Assembly: GCA_017591395.1 (NCBI GenBank)
Contig: WEDG01001492.1
Location: forward strand, 124,001 to 188,000
Origin: Schistocephalus solidus
Lineage: Eukaryota; Platyhelminthes; Cestoda; Diphyllobothriidea; Diphyllobothriidae
Length of the DNA stretch: 64,000 nt
Reading direction: 5' to 3'
In this document: one piece after another, positions 26,601 through 37,387 of the stretch
Layout of the letters: every line of letters begins with the position of its first letter
Numbering within the stretch: position 1 is the stretch's first letter
Program-made: the position numbers and the translations under genes
The notes under the pieces: generated by a model
Databases searched by the model: none
What the model was told of the DNA's origin: nothing
Seen by the model: the letters and a program-made list of their open reading frames with translations, nothing else

Positions 26601-29600
26601 TTGGGAAATGGTTTAGGAATTGCGGACACAATTACACAAATTAAAATTGGTGGCTCGATGTCTGGACCGGAAATTACAGTTTGCAACACACATTGGACAG
26701 ATCGGTCATATTTTTAACCTTCAGAAAGCGACCATTTTGGAGTGTAGTAAATCCAAGACGAAATGACTGATACTTTAGGCTTGATATTCAGATGACAAAT
26801 CCATTAGCATGCAGTTCAACGTTCCTACAGCTAAAAGAAGTCCTGCATCATTGCGTAGACGAGGACCAGAATAGAACAAAGTTACCTTACATGGGATAAA
26901 AGGACCACCGGACACACACAGAAGTTCATCTGCCATCCATCGAATTGTTGCCTCATAAGCACTGCAGCTGTCAAGCCCGTCAATAATCCTCATGTGGCTG
27001 AGTCAGCGAGAAAAAAACACTCAACCCTATTTCCACTAGCGATTTGCATCACTTCTATTTGTGTTCGATTCAAATCAGTTAATGCTTAGGCAATTGTGAG
27101 CTGTCATAATTCTCCCCAAACGTTGGCAATGGAATTAATCTGCTCCAGTGAATACGCGCCTTTCTACTCATATAATATAAGATCTCTCAACTTTGCCAGT
27201 CTAGATAGCAATTGAAGCATTGTGTTCCCGAACTAAATTTGAAAAAAATTGAAAAGATGAAAATTAAGCAGAATTTAATGACTTCAGATAATTTTGCGAC
27301 CTTTTATTCAACCATATACTGTAATTGCCTCTTAATAAATTAAGATAAACTGTCCAAATAAGCAACAACATGGGAGGAGGAAACGTGATAGGTAAAGTAA
27401 GCATGATATCTGGGTCCAATATGTGGGCACGCATAGTGAGAAGGAAAAGGGGAAAGGCAATTAATTCGGCAAATCAGTTCGGGTTTCAATCGAAACGTGT
27501 CACGCGTGATTATTACTGCAACGCGCGGGACAGCAGTAGGGGTGGGGTAATGGGGGTTGCGTCTATTATTGGTCCTTAATATGACAGTGCAAGGTTGCTC
27601 CCTGCTTTCAGACGTATGGTTTTCTTCTCAGTGGTCGCTGCAAAGTGCAGGAGGTGCTCAGTCGTCACTCGAAATACGACCTTCAGTGCAGCCTTTGGGC
27701 GCACCGTATGGCGAATGTCCACCAAATGCTTTGTAATTGATCTCTTGCGTATCTTATATGTAACCCTAAATTCTGCTTATTTTTTCGCCTTTACCTCGGT
27801 TAATTAAATAATTATTAAATTGAATTTCAGTTTAAATATGTTGTCAAAAATAGCACGGACGAAATTCCTAACCTGTCAGTGCACATTTGGTTGGGCTCTT
27901 TGGTAGTAAATACGTACATAATCATTGGGACTATTAGGAAGAAAATACTGCAGTCTGAGAAATGACAGCGGCTTCGTCCCTCTTCTAAGGATCACAATTC
28001 TATATCTTACAAACGTTAAATGATGCAAAAGTTACTAACAGTCGGTTGAAGAGTTGATCCGATTGGTGGCAAAATAAAGAGTCAGCAGTGTTACTCGGGA
28101 GATGCCACCAGACTTAACACCATCAAGGATGAGGAATTCACTGATTTTGTAGAATTTGGTTGGTTTGCTCAAAGTAATTGATAATTACTTAAAGTAAGGA
28201 TGATTTTGAAAAATGTTTTACTTTTCTGGATAAGCTATTCTGGCTGGCATTTGTGTTAACAGAAGCGAACTGATGAAATTCAGTTCTACGATAAAGGGGA
28301 AGATATAAATCACCCTAGCGCAAAATGTTGCATTGAGGGTGGTCCAGGTGCTTTAAAGTCGTCCGTGGATTATGGGACTTTCGTAGCCAAAGCAGTTAAG
28401 TGATTTTTCTTTTAATCGTTGAAACCACAAAGAGTCAAACTTGTAAAACCACACCTTTCGATATTCGATGTTAAAACTATTTTGCTCAAAAGGTGCCACT
28501 CTGACTCAATTTTCCTTTGCTCACCAGCGCGCAAGAAGTTTTGCAAACGTTGTCAGTACTCTAGATTATATATAGATTCCACCTTATAGAGACGGCTTCT
28601 AATGTACCTAGTTGTTAAATCTTGAAGGATCTGTCCGGTCATTCTGCGTACATTGAAGATGATCAGCGTGCAATTGTCTGAAAATATAAGACTATGAATA
28701 TGCATAGCCAGGTCATTCATAACTTTTGACACATTTCTGTCGTGACCCTCAATGCTAAACTGCGATTAAGGATCGTATCCAACAACTATAACAGAACATT
28801 TGTGGAAAACAGGAGAAAGGCGCCATGTGTAGCACCTCTGTTTAAGGTGTTTGGGCATAATGGCGTGAGTTGCCCGTTTTCATCGTTAGGCAACATTTAT
28901 ATCCTCAGCAAACATCAAAGGCCTGAGACCTCATTGAAAAATAGCAAAACAGAAACGAGCCAGGCACACTACCCGCTTCTCATATGGGGGTAGAGGATAT
29001 AATGGGAAGTCCGAGCACGTTGTATGTGAACTCAGGTGAGAAAATTTAAATTCTTATCATACCAAAAAATTAAAACGTGAAGAAAAGAGGAGAATGGTCA
29101 ATTCAATAGGCTACTTAAAGCGCAAAGCAATGATTTCTGGGTTGTAAAACCTGGTCAAGAAGGAGAGCTGACAGTTGTTAGAAGACCGAGCTTTGAAGAA
29201 CCTCTTCTTATCAACAATCATTATGTTAGTATCTGTCAAATGGCACATATTCTGATTTAGTCTGCTGGGAGGGTATTTATTGGCTGGAAGGCGTCAAATG
29301 ACGTAGACTGGCCATGCTTGGGGACAGGCGGAATGCGTGGTCCTCTCACGTAACTGGGAAAGATTTCGCTTCCGTGAGCGAGATCAGATATTTTACACAA
29401 ATGGGACGAAATAGTTTCCTTTGCATCTGCCTTTGAAATGCTGACCAGAACACCGTCTGAGCTGGAGCTGGGATATTGTCAAAAAGATCGAACGATTACA
29501 GTCACTTACCAGATGGTACAATTTCTAGGTTCAATAATACCCCTGTGTTCAGAAGAAAAATAGTCAAAGTTTCACTTCAGGTTTTGTATAAGATGGCATT

Positions 29601-29751
29601 GAAACTAGCAGGGGTTAATTCAGCGTCTCTCAGAGGATTTAATGGGGATGCCTCGTACGGCCGCTTAACAGGACATGGGCACAAGAACCACCCTCCCTTT
29701 AAAAAGTTGGCCTTACAGTAAATTTCCGGAAGGGTAAATATTAATGTGTCT
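23603..29751. other. No supportable gene
   Basis: Long interval without a recognisable gene. It contains a 16-18 base poly-T run near 25690 and a less AT-rich patch at about 26000-27750. Frames there (minus 26504-26689, minus 26775-26993, plus 27370-27579, plus 27595-27807) lack motifs and compete with one another. This could be intron or old repeat. Confidence 0.45.
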
Positions 29752-29950
29752 AAACGCTAACACTCACGCTAACATAAAGCTTAACTTTTAACTTAATTTT
29801 AAACCCTGGCCGTACCCTTAACGGAAAACCTACAGATAACACGATACGTACCTTAACCCTTAGCCCAATCATGACCCTACCCCAAACTCTGACCTTAACC
29901 TCAAACGTAAACCTTACTTTAAACTTAACATTACCCTCAACTTTATCCAC
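29752..29950. repeat. Degenerate six-base repeat, telomere-like
   Basis: The plus strand is a run of imperfect hexamers such as CTAACA, CTTAAC, CCTTAACC and ACCCTA. Translated on the minus strand it gives an artefactual dipeptide pattern (VKVRVKVRV-type), which shows the six-base period. Words resembling TAACCC recur, as would be expected of a decayed interstitial telomere-type (TTAGGG) array, but no long perfect stretch remains. Confidence 0.6.
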
Positions 29951-32428
29951 AACATCATTTCCTCAGAATTAAGCTCAAAGCCATATGGAAAGTGGGTGGT
30001 TTCTTATTCCATACACTGTTGAGGTGGCCATACAAAGCCTCACGAAGGCTGAGGGGCGTGAAAATAAAGTTTCGCAACGTTTTTCGAGTGCTTTTCTGTT
30101 GAAATTAAATTCAATCACCAGTCATATTTTTATCACAGAGCGTTTTACCTCGCACAAACATATGACGTATCCAAGGCAAAATTAAACGGGATGGCCCTCG
30201 TACCTTATGACGAAAGGATTAAGAAAGGAAAGGCAAAACTATTTACCTTTTTATGGGAAAGTAAACGATAGATTAGTGAGTTCAAATCAAAGTAAATTAG
30301 AGCAATGCATTCAAATCCAAACTAAGAAAGGCATTAGTCCGTTTTTGTAAAAAAACGTGGCAGTATATTTTTCAAATGAGTTGGTTTAAAACCGAAGAAA
30401 GGGCTTAATTTTGGAGTGCAGGTAATCAGCTACGAGATATAATGTAGAACCAACTACACCATGGGCAGAACTCCGACGAAGACGGGCAGCTTTTAGAGGC
30501 ATTAAGATCAAATCTGCCTGATTCTTGAGTGGAAAAATCGACAACCTGATTCCACATGCCGGCATCCATGGTTTTCAGTAAGGCGTCAATCACCCTTGGG
30601 CTGAAGTGTGGAATCCAACAGACTTCAGAACGATTCAAGTCATCTGCAAGTTAGAGATAATTAACGTTTAAATTGGCCACCCCATGAAATTTCGGTAAGA
30701 GACAAAGATCAGCATCATCACTGGCGTTGGGTGGACGATGAACAAAGCGCGTAAAGAATACCTATTTCTTACGGAAGCTCTAAGCGATGTGCCGCCTTCT
30801 ACAATGGAAATATTTTGGCGGTTCAGTGACAGAAATAAAACAAGATTGTTTAATTTAAATGAAATTTCTTCCACCACACCAACTAATTCCAGCCGAGAGT
30901 ATGATGAGGACCAGACAAGCTTATATGCTCAGGAAGAGCTTTTTTGTTAGGATTAAACCGAGAAAGCGGCTGCGGTAGGATGGCGCAGGAGGAGAATGTT
31001 ATGATGCTTCAACAGAAACCAGAACGTAATTCTTAGATATGAGTATTGCATATTTGACTAACCAGCTTAGGCAATAGGCTTGAAAGTTAGCTGGAAATAT
31101 GATGCGCTTGGAGGTGTGGTGAGTAATCGCGCAGTATACATTTTTTTAGGAAAACCGGATTTCCTCATTGTTAAGTTATATATGCCTCACTGTGCTCTGT
31201 TGCTCACTTTTGTGCCTGTTTTGCGCTACTTGAAATAATTGGTGGAGTTCCCAAGGATGCATGTGCAAATAGTCTATTTTTGGCTTAGGATTTCCCACAA
31301 TTATTGCTGTCGAGTGCTTTACAGATCGAGGTAAGTCATTCAATTTTACGGTGGCAGAAGACATCTTATGCGACTCATTCAACATGGCAATAGGTAGTGA
31401 TCAATTAAACATGGGTTGTCAAATTTTTCAAGTAATTTAAAATCCTCGTCATCGGTGTGATTTCGGGAGAGGCATAGAATTGACATGAACTGCGGAATAC
31501 TCTTACTGTGTCCATTCTTCAGAATATGAGGTGAACATCTACCAGAAAGGATAGCGCAACCAGTAGGAAGGTACCGCTTCGAAGGAAATGAAATCGTTTA
31601 AAATATGTGACTCTGTGTCCGACGCCATAAATGCGCAGAAATAAACACGTAATTTAGTGAGATTACACGGGAATGGAAATGTTATACAATATCAAGTTGT
31701 TTTTACGTTTAATGCGTTCCTTGGTACCAGTGTGCTCAAAAACACTCTCTGAAGCACTTATCAAGTTTCCATTTAGTATTTTATTGAAGACTTCAGCAGA
31801 AGACGCTCTATTGTCCCTGGTAGTGACGTAATATTTTGCTACCAAATGGTCCATTGGATCGGTATCTACAAAAGGAATTACGGAATAATCATAATTTCAG
31901 AGGGGTGCCAGTGGATATAGGCACCCGCTGTATCGCAGGCAATGGTTCGAAAACTTACAGATTATAGAGTGGCTGCAGGTTTTCCTATTTTAACTACTAT
32001 TTTTGGGACGGAGGTTACAGTGGTACGTACTTCAGCCCCTATACAGCATTAGATACAAATGGTGTTGCACAGATAAGGAATGCATGTATAACGCAAAGGT
32101 TAAAAATTGCAGTCTGGCCACAAGTACAAGCGCTAACAAAAGTTATACATACACTATTAGTGTTATAAAAAGCAATAATTTCAAAAGTGGCCGAAAATAT
32201 ATGCTGAGGGAAAAGGGTTATCAACTTGAGAGCAGTGTTTCTCTTATCTTGGAAAACCAAGTCACGCGGGCGAAGTGGTTGAATGTGAATGTGTTCAATA
32301 ATTGGATTGCTATATGCTATTATTCTTATTAAACTAAGATTTGCTTTAGTTTTTCCTCAAAAGATTTTGCAGTCAAAAAGACGCGGGTTTTTCTTTGCTA
32401 ATTCACTTCATAGAAAACTTCTGTTTGC
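29951..32428. other. No firm gene; several short minus-strand frames
   Basis: Minus-strand open frames at 31854-31663, 31385-31176, 30877-30668 and 30638-30426 lie in series and have reasonably protein-like composition. They sit in different frames with many stops between them and show no motif that I know. They could be a decayed gene or mobile element. A plus frame at 30738-30950 overlaps one of them. Frames at 32003-32332 (plus) and 32039-32260 (minus) overlap and neither is convincing. Confidence 0.35.
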
Positions 32429-32974
32429 TTTAAAGTTGTGAAAATTCCCATTACAAGATTTAAAAGACGACTTGGCGAGCATACGCGTTGCTTTCGATAA
32501 TTTCTCTTCAGGCCAGTACAGTTATAGGGAAACGTTTGGAACGTAGTAGAAATTTAAAACATGAAATCGATAATATTCGTCCGTTCGTGTGAGTTGTCTG
32601 AGAGGTGTGCATAGGGGCAGGTTGATAAGAAACCGTGGGATAAGAAACAGTAGGATAAGTGGCAGTGAGTGTTTGGTGGAGCCGTTCTAGGGGGATGGGA
32701 GGACAGAGATGGCACGAGAGAGTGCATGCAGCTAAGCGGCCGTTGGCCAAGCTAAGCGCGGAGCTTGTACGAGGTTCTTTTGTGCGCACAAGACCGGCTT
32801 CTTCAACCTAATGGCAGTCGCTTCTGCTGCTGCTAGTAGACGTTGATCCAGTGACTTGAGGTAGTTTGGTGGGACCTAATAAATTACACGGAAAGCTTCG
32901 CTGGGGTCCACACTATGTCCGGTGTCAACAAGATGTGCAAGGATGGTGCTTTTTACGCTCTTGACTTCCCCTTT
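32429..32974 (-). repeat. PLE copy C 3' terminal repeat (pLTR)
   Basis: Matches 35137-35681 almost base for base, differing by scattered substitutions and small indels. Landmarks shared are AAAATTCCCATTA, GAGCATACGCGTTGCTTTCG, GTGCGCACAAGAC and GCTCTTGACTTCCCCTTT. It includes the last part of the GIY-YIG coding sequence at its 5' end on the minus strand and a hammerhead near its 3' end. Confidence 0.9.
32470..32518 (-). ncRNA. Hammerhead ribozyme, type I, PLE 3' pLTR (core complete)
   Basis: Self-cleaving RNA motif read on the minus strand. It has CUGAAGA (32511-32505, which fits CUGANGA), a two-base-pair stem II (GA/UC) with a five-base loop, then GAA (32495-32493). A four-base-pair stem III AGCA/UGCU has loop ACGCGUA, and the cleavage triplet CUC has its cleavage C at 32477. 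Stem I is UGGC (32515-32512) with GCCA (32476-32473), all paired. Every invariant core base is present. Hammerheads in Penelope terminal repeats are documented in many animals and are thought to process element transcripts. Same strand as the element's coding sequence. Confidence 0.75.
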
Positions 32975-35073
32975 GTTCAGCCATGGAGTGAGCTGTTCTT
33001 TTATTCTTTTGGATAGGCACCGACTCGTGCGACCAATATAACCTATCCACAGGAGCAAGTAAATGAGTAAATGCACATGGATGTGGTCTGAGCCGGCAAC
33101 CTATCCTTGCCTCCGCCTCGTAAAAGAGGGTTGTTTGAGAACATTTTCTGAAGTTTCGCTGCTGGGAACGTTTGTGTAATGGCTTGGTTTAGGCGTCTTT
33201 TCAGGAGTTCACTAGCCGCATCCCCTTGAAAGGGCACCTTGAGGAATAGGGTTTTCTTTTCAACAGTAACCTTGGCAGGTTTCACCGGTCTTGCGACAAG
33301 ATGATTTGTAATAAACCGATCAGGGTATCCATCCTCTCGAAGTAGGTTCTGGATCTTCCCAAGCTCCTCCTCGATATTATCTTCCGAGCAAATTTTTCTC
33401 ACCCTCTGCGCTAAGCAACGGACTAGATTGCGTTTCTGTTGAAGAGGTACGAAACTGCCAAAGTTCGCATATTGCCCAGACCAGGTTTTTATTCGATAAA
33501 CGCTCCTTCGGAAGCTGCCGTCAGGTCTTCTGCTTAGAAGGACATCTAAGAAAGGGAGTTAATCTGCTCTTTTCATCTCCGACGTGAATTTGATCGATGG
33601 ATGTGCTTGGTTTACAGTGTTTAAGAGTTCGTCTACATTTGTTTCTTCTGTGACAATTGCAAAGATGTCGTTGACGTATCGGCCGTAGTGTCTCAGCTTT
33701 TTGATCTGTCCGCTTAGCTGAAATTTCTCCAACTCGCCCATGAAGACATCGGCTAGGAGGGGTCCAAGTGGCGAGCCCATAGCAACGCCGTCTATTTGTC
33801 CGTATAGCTGGTTGTCAAAAAGGAACTGCACATATAGCGTGCATCTTAGTAATAATTCTTTTAGTGCATTTGTCGGTATTCCTGTTTCTTGTTCACTGGT
33901 CAATAGGAATTCACAGAGGTAATCGACTGTCTCAGTGACAGGGACGTTTGTAAAAAGTGATGACACATCCAAAGATAGCATCCTCGTTCCATTTAGGTTA
34001 AGGTCTTTGGTGTCTTCAATAAATTCGAAGGTGTCTCTGTAGCTGCGTGGCGCTAGCTGACGTTGTACAGGCTTAAGTTTCTCTGCTAACCACTTTGCTA
34101 TGGCATGATAAGCAGAGTTTCGCATGTCTAAAATCGGACGAAGTGGCAAGCCTTCTTTGTGGATCTTCGGTAGACAATATAGTCGAGGGATGTGTGTAAC
34201 TACTGGTCTGAGGCGTTCGAGGTCATTGTCACTTAGAAAACCACCTGCATGGAGTCTTTTTAAGCAGTCAGTCAATTGTGCCTCTACCTCATCGGTGCAA
34301 TCCTTTTCTTAATGTACTTCCTTGAATTTCTTTTGGTCGGACAGTATGGAGTGCATCGTCGTTACATAGTATGATCTGTTCATTATAACGATGCCTGTTC
34401 CTTTATCCGGTCTTGTTATCAGGATGTTTTTGGTTCGCTCGAACCCGTTTTAACTTCTCTACGTGTGCTTTTCTTAGCAATCCCCGAACTTGTGGTCTAT
34501 TGTTCAAGTACTGATAACTAGAATTCACCAGCGTAGATTTAAAATGTTGAGCGCTCTATGCGGATACGGGCTTTGGTCGTAAGTTTGGTTTCAGAGATTC
34601 TCGAATTGGGTTTCTAACTCTAATTTACTGAGCTTTCGACGAGGCAAGCAGAATTTTGGACCTAAGGATAATGCTTCGAGCAACGTTTTATCGAGTGGTA
34701 TAGATCAATGGTTGAGGACGTACCGATCTGGATCCTTTGGAAAACGTGATTGTGGCTTTATTTCTTGCATCCTTTGAAGAAGTGAGGATCTTTTTACGTC
34801 TCCAAGTTTTCTTCCAATGGTTTGAGTATAGCTGCAAAATTCTTGTCTTTCGTCTTCTGTCAGGATATCCAGAATGGCAGCGCGTTGACACACTTGACGC
34901 TCTAGTTCTTCCATCTTTATTCGAGGGCTTTCCAGTTGGTTCTCAGCGTATCTTCTCAAGGTTTCCGTGGTGATAAATGTATGACTACGCCTGAGCGCTC
35001 TCCAGAAGTGATTTGGGTATTCATTTCTTTCGATACAGTCCCCAATAAAATTGGCCAGTATTTTCGCCTCCAC
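32876..35073 (-). pseudogene. PLE reverse transcriptase / GIY-YIG endonuclease pseudogene
   Basis: Penelope-type polyprotein, read from 35073 to 32876. The N-terminal domain (35073-34705, about 122 residues; YVLNH end) is followed by KTLLEALSLGPKFCLP and then ILITRPDKGTGIVIMN. After a TAA at about 34313-34311, the RT core (34275-33559) has YCLPKIHKEGLPLRPI, motif A SLDVSSLFTNVP, motif B GVAMGSPLGPLLADVFM and motif C YVND, where YVDD is expected. An in-frame TAA (about 33561) precedes LPFLDVLLSRRPDGS, and the frame then stays open through SELLKRRLNQAITQ to CIYSFTCSCG (33043). A frameshift there separates it from the endonuclease, YIGRTSRCLSKRIKEQLTPW...HLVDTGHSVDP (33040-32876). Inactive as it stands. 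Confidence 0.85.
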
Positions 35074-35136
35074 AAGTTTGGTGTTTTAAGGCAGGTACCC
35101 ATTGATTGCCTTTAACACCATGGGATCTTTGGAATG

Positions 35137-35681
35137 TTTTAAAGTTTTGAAAATTCCCATTATAAGATTCAAAAGATGACTTGGAGAGCATACGCGTTGC
35201 TTTCGATAACTTCTCATCAGGCCAGTACAGTTATAGGGAAACGTTGGAACGTAGTAGAAATTTAAAACATGAAATCGATAACATTCGTCCGTTCGTGTGA
35301 GTTGTCTGAGAGGTGTGCATAGGGGCAGGTTGACGAAACCGTGGGATAAGAAACAGTAGGATAAGCGGCAGTGAGTGTTTGGTGGAGTTGTTCTAGGGGG
35401 AGGGGAGGACAGAGATGGCGCGATAGAGTGCATGCATCCAAGCGGCCGTTGGCCAAGCTAAGCGCGGAGCTTGTACGAGGTTCTTTCGTGCGCACAAGAC
35501 TGGCTTCTTCAACCCAAATGGCAGTCGCTTCTGCTGCTGCTAGTAGACGTTGACCCAGTGGCTTGGGGTAGTTTGGTGGGACCTTATAAATTACACGGAA
35601 AGCTTCGCTGGGGTCCACACTATGTCTGGTGTCAACAGGATGTGCAAGGATGGCGCTTTTTACGCTCTTGACTTCCCCTTT
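35137..35681 (-). repeat. PLE copy C 5' terminal repeat (pLTR)
   Basis: Direct repeat of 32429-32974. It carries a truncated copy of the endonuclease end (DPSEAFRVIYKVPPNYPKPL), so it derives from the 3' part of an upstream element copy. The open frame at 35618-35262 is this remnant read through, not a separate gene. Confidence 0.9.
35179..35226 (-). ncRNA. Hammerhead ribozyme, type I, PLE 5' pLTR
   Basis: Same motif as in the 3' repeat. It has CUGAUGA (35220-35214), stem II GA/UC with loop AGUUA, GAA, stem III AGCA/UGCU with loop ACGCGUA, and cleavage C at 35186. The core is the textbook form, but the first base pair of stem I is replaced by a C-U mismatch (35221 against 35185). That may weaken it relative to the 3' copy. 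Confidence 0.7.
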
Positions 35682-35722
35682 ATCAAAAGCAACGCGTATG
35701 CTCGCAAAGTCGTCTTTTGAAT
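35682..35722 (+). repeat. Inverted tail of PLE copy C
   Basis: AAAAGCAACGCGTATGCTCG followed by AAAGTCGTCTTTTGAA is the reverse complement of the hammerhead end of the terminal repeats. It begins inside the motif, after the CUGAUGA block, and keeps only stem III and the cleavage-side sequence. Confidence 0.8.
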
Positions 35723-36390
35723 TCTGTTTGCTTATTTAATTTCTGGAATTTCGTGTTATCAGCGTGACATCTAACTTTCTTTATAGGTTGTTGCGCAAAA
35801 ACCATATATGGTTTCCGCTTTCTAGACCACTGCCATGACGTCGGTTACAGTTACAGCTTGAATACACACTTTAAGTCTCCGATACCAACAAAAATAGGCC
35901 GTAGTGAATCTCCGGGCGAAATGTTATATGTTCGTAGAATTTCCCCATTGAGCGTTTAGGAGCCGGTTTTTCAAGCATATATGTTAAACATCGTCAACTC
36001 AGGCCTAGGCGAATGAATAAAATTTGGACATGGATGGAAATAATTAAATGGTAAGCTAGTTTTTTACGTTCTAATTTTTTGAAAACTCCTCTGGGAGAGC
36101 GAAGAGGCGATTGTAGTAACATCTATCGGCGGTAAACAGCTGCGAATAATTATACTGTTTCTTATCATACTCTGGTCTCAATCTCCGTGATTTTTATATA
36201 ACAGAGGGTACCAAAACTAATTCCACAGCCAGATTTTCATTTCTTCTCTTGCGTAGTAGACGATGTAATTGAAAGCACTGTTTAGTTGACCGTGCGTTCC
36301 ACGCTACCTGAAAATTCTCTGGTGCCTCCAATCTGTAACTGATGTCTCCCAGATGGTTGAAGACTGACTTAACGATCATCGATGATTCAC
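35723..36390. other. No supportable gene
   Basis: A minus frame at 36379-36194 contains HLGDISYRLEAPENF and ends with a basic stretch. It faintly recalls the C-terminal end of Gypsy-type integrases, but it is too short and isolated to call. Confidence 0.35.
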
Positions 36391-37387
36391 CCTTTCTCAG
36401 TTACGATCATATGTGATATGGAATGCTTTGAACAATTTGACAGTTGTGTCAGCCAGTAGATGCTGCCCCACAGGAGCAACTGAACATACAGGTCGCCTGA
36501 GTTGTTAGCTCTTCTTTAGTTCACAAGTAAATATTCTATTTTAAGAGCCTATTGCTTGAACATATTTGTTAGGGGTCACAAGTAAAAAGGCACTGACCAA
36601 TCGAATTCTTCATATTCGGCGGTCTTTCGGAAGGGCAATCGGATGAAAAGGCACTAACCAATCGAATTCTTCATATTCGGCGGTCTTTCGGAAGGGCAAT
36701 TGGATAAAAAAACCTTATTTAGCAGCAACCATTCAAGAGTTATCCTTATTTCCTGGATGTTATTAACGAGATTTTTCTGGGTGTCCATTTTCTTACAAAA
36801 TACGCTGAGTTCATTCCATTGTTCTTCTGTACCGCATGAAAAGCAAAGTCTTCATGTTCGGTCAGCTGAGCACCATATTAATAGTCTTTTTTTCATTTAA
36901 GGATGCGCAATTATTCCTCATTACGTACTGTGCTGAAGAATTTGTCCTCGTCTCCTTCTTAGTATTGACACGTCGGGCTAATTACTTAATAATTCATCTA
37001 GAAATTTCTTCACTTTCATTTTGAATGTTGAAGCTGCTAAACTTATGTGCTCTATTCCACGACTAAAGTATAGCAAAAAGGTCGGTTTGTTCAATCATCC
37101 TCTCAAACATATCGTACGTCTGACAACCATTTAATTTATCCCGGCTGAAATATGTTCTTAAAATAGACTATTTTACTTGTGAACTAAAGTAGAGCTAACA
37201 GCTCAGGCGACCTGTATGTTCATTTGCTGCTGTAGGGTGGCATCTGCTGGCTGACACAACTGTCAAATTGTTCAAAGCATTCCATATCACATATGCTCAT
37301 AGCTGAGAAAGGTCGGTTTGTTCAAGCATCCTCTCAAACATATCGTACGTCTGACAACCATTTACTTTTATCCGGCCGAAATATTTG
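36391..37387. repeat. Composite inverted and tandem repeat element
   Basis: Two arms of about 160 bp, 36391-36549 and 37153-37312, are inverted copies of each other (shared core TGACACAACTGTCAAATTG on one strand) with an interval of about 600 bp. Just inside the left arm is a two-unit tandem repeat. The right arm is bracketed by a direct repeat (37076-37152 and 37307-37387, sharing TCAAACATATCGTACGTCTG). I see no transposase. It could be a foldback-type non-autonomous element or a rearranged tandem repeat. Confidence 0.7.
36585..36706. repeat. Two-unit tandem repeat, 61-bp period
   Basis: The unit AAAAGGCACTgACCAATCGA continuing to GGAAGGGCAATCGGATG occurs at 36585-36645 and 36646-36706 with only about three differences. 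It is a recent duplication. Confidence 0.9.

Larger units (their letters stand above)
32429..35722 (-). mobile_element. Penelope-like element, copy C (nearly full length)
   Basis: Minus-strand Penelope-like retroelement. In reading order it has: a 41-bp inverted tail (35722-35682), a 545-bp terminal repeat (35681-35137), a coding region (about 35073-32870) and a second terminal repeat in the same orientation (32974-32429). The downstream repeat contains the end of the endonuclease domain and the upstream repeat contains the same fragment, so the structure is a partial tandem copy, as is usual for this class. Both repeats carry a hammerhead motif. The coding region has at least two in-frame stops and two or more frameshifts, so this copy is not autonomous, yet its low decay makes it the youngest PLE here. 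Confidence 0.9.

Noticed and set aside
29750..29950. 66-codon minus-strand frame rich in alternating V/K/R
   Set aside because: It is the translation of a six-base repeat, not a gene.
35262..35618. Separate 118-codon gene on the minus strand
   Set aside because: It is the truncated endonuclease end carried in the 5' terminal repeat of PLE copy C.
36194..36379. C-terminal fragment of a Gypsy-type integrase
   Set aside because: Only a faint similarity (HLGDISYRLEAP), an upstream stop, and no other part of an LTR element nearby.
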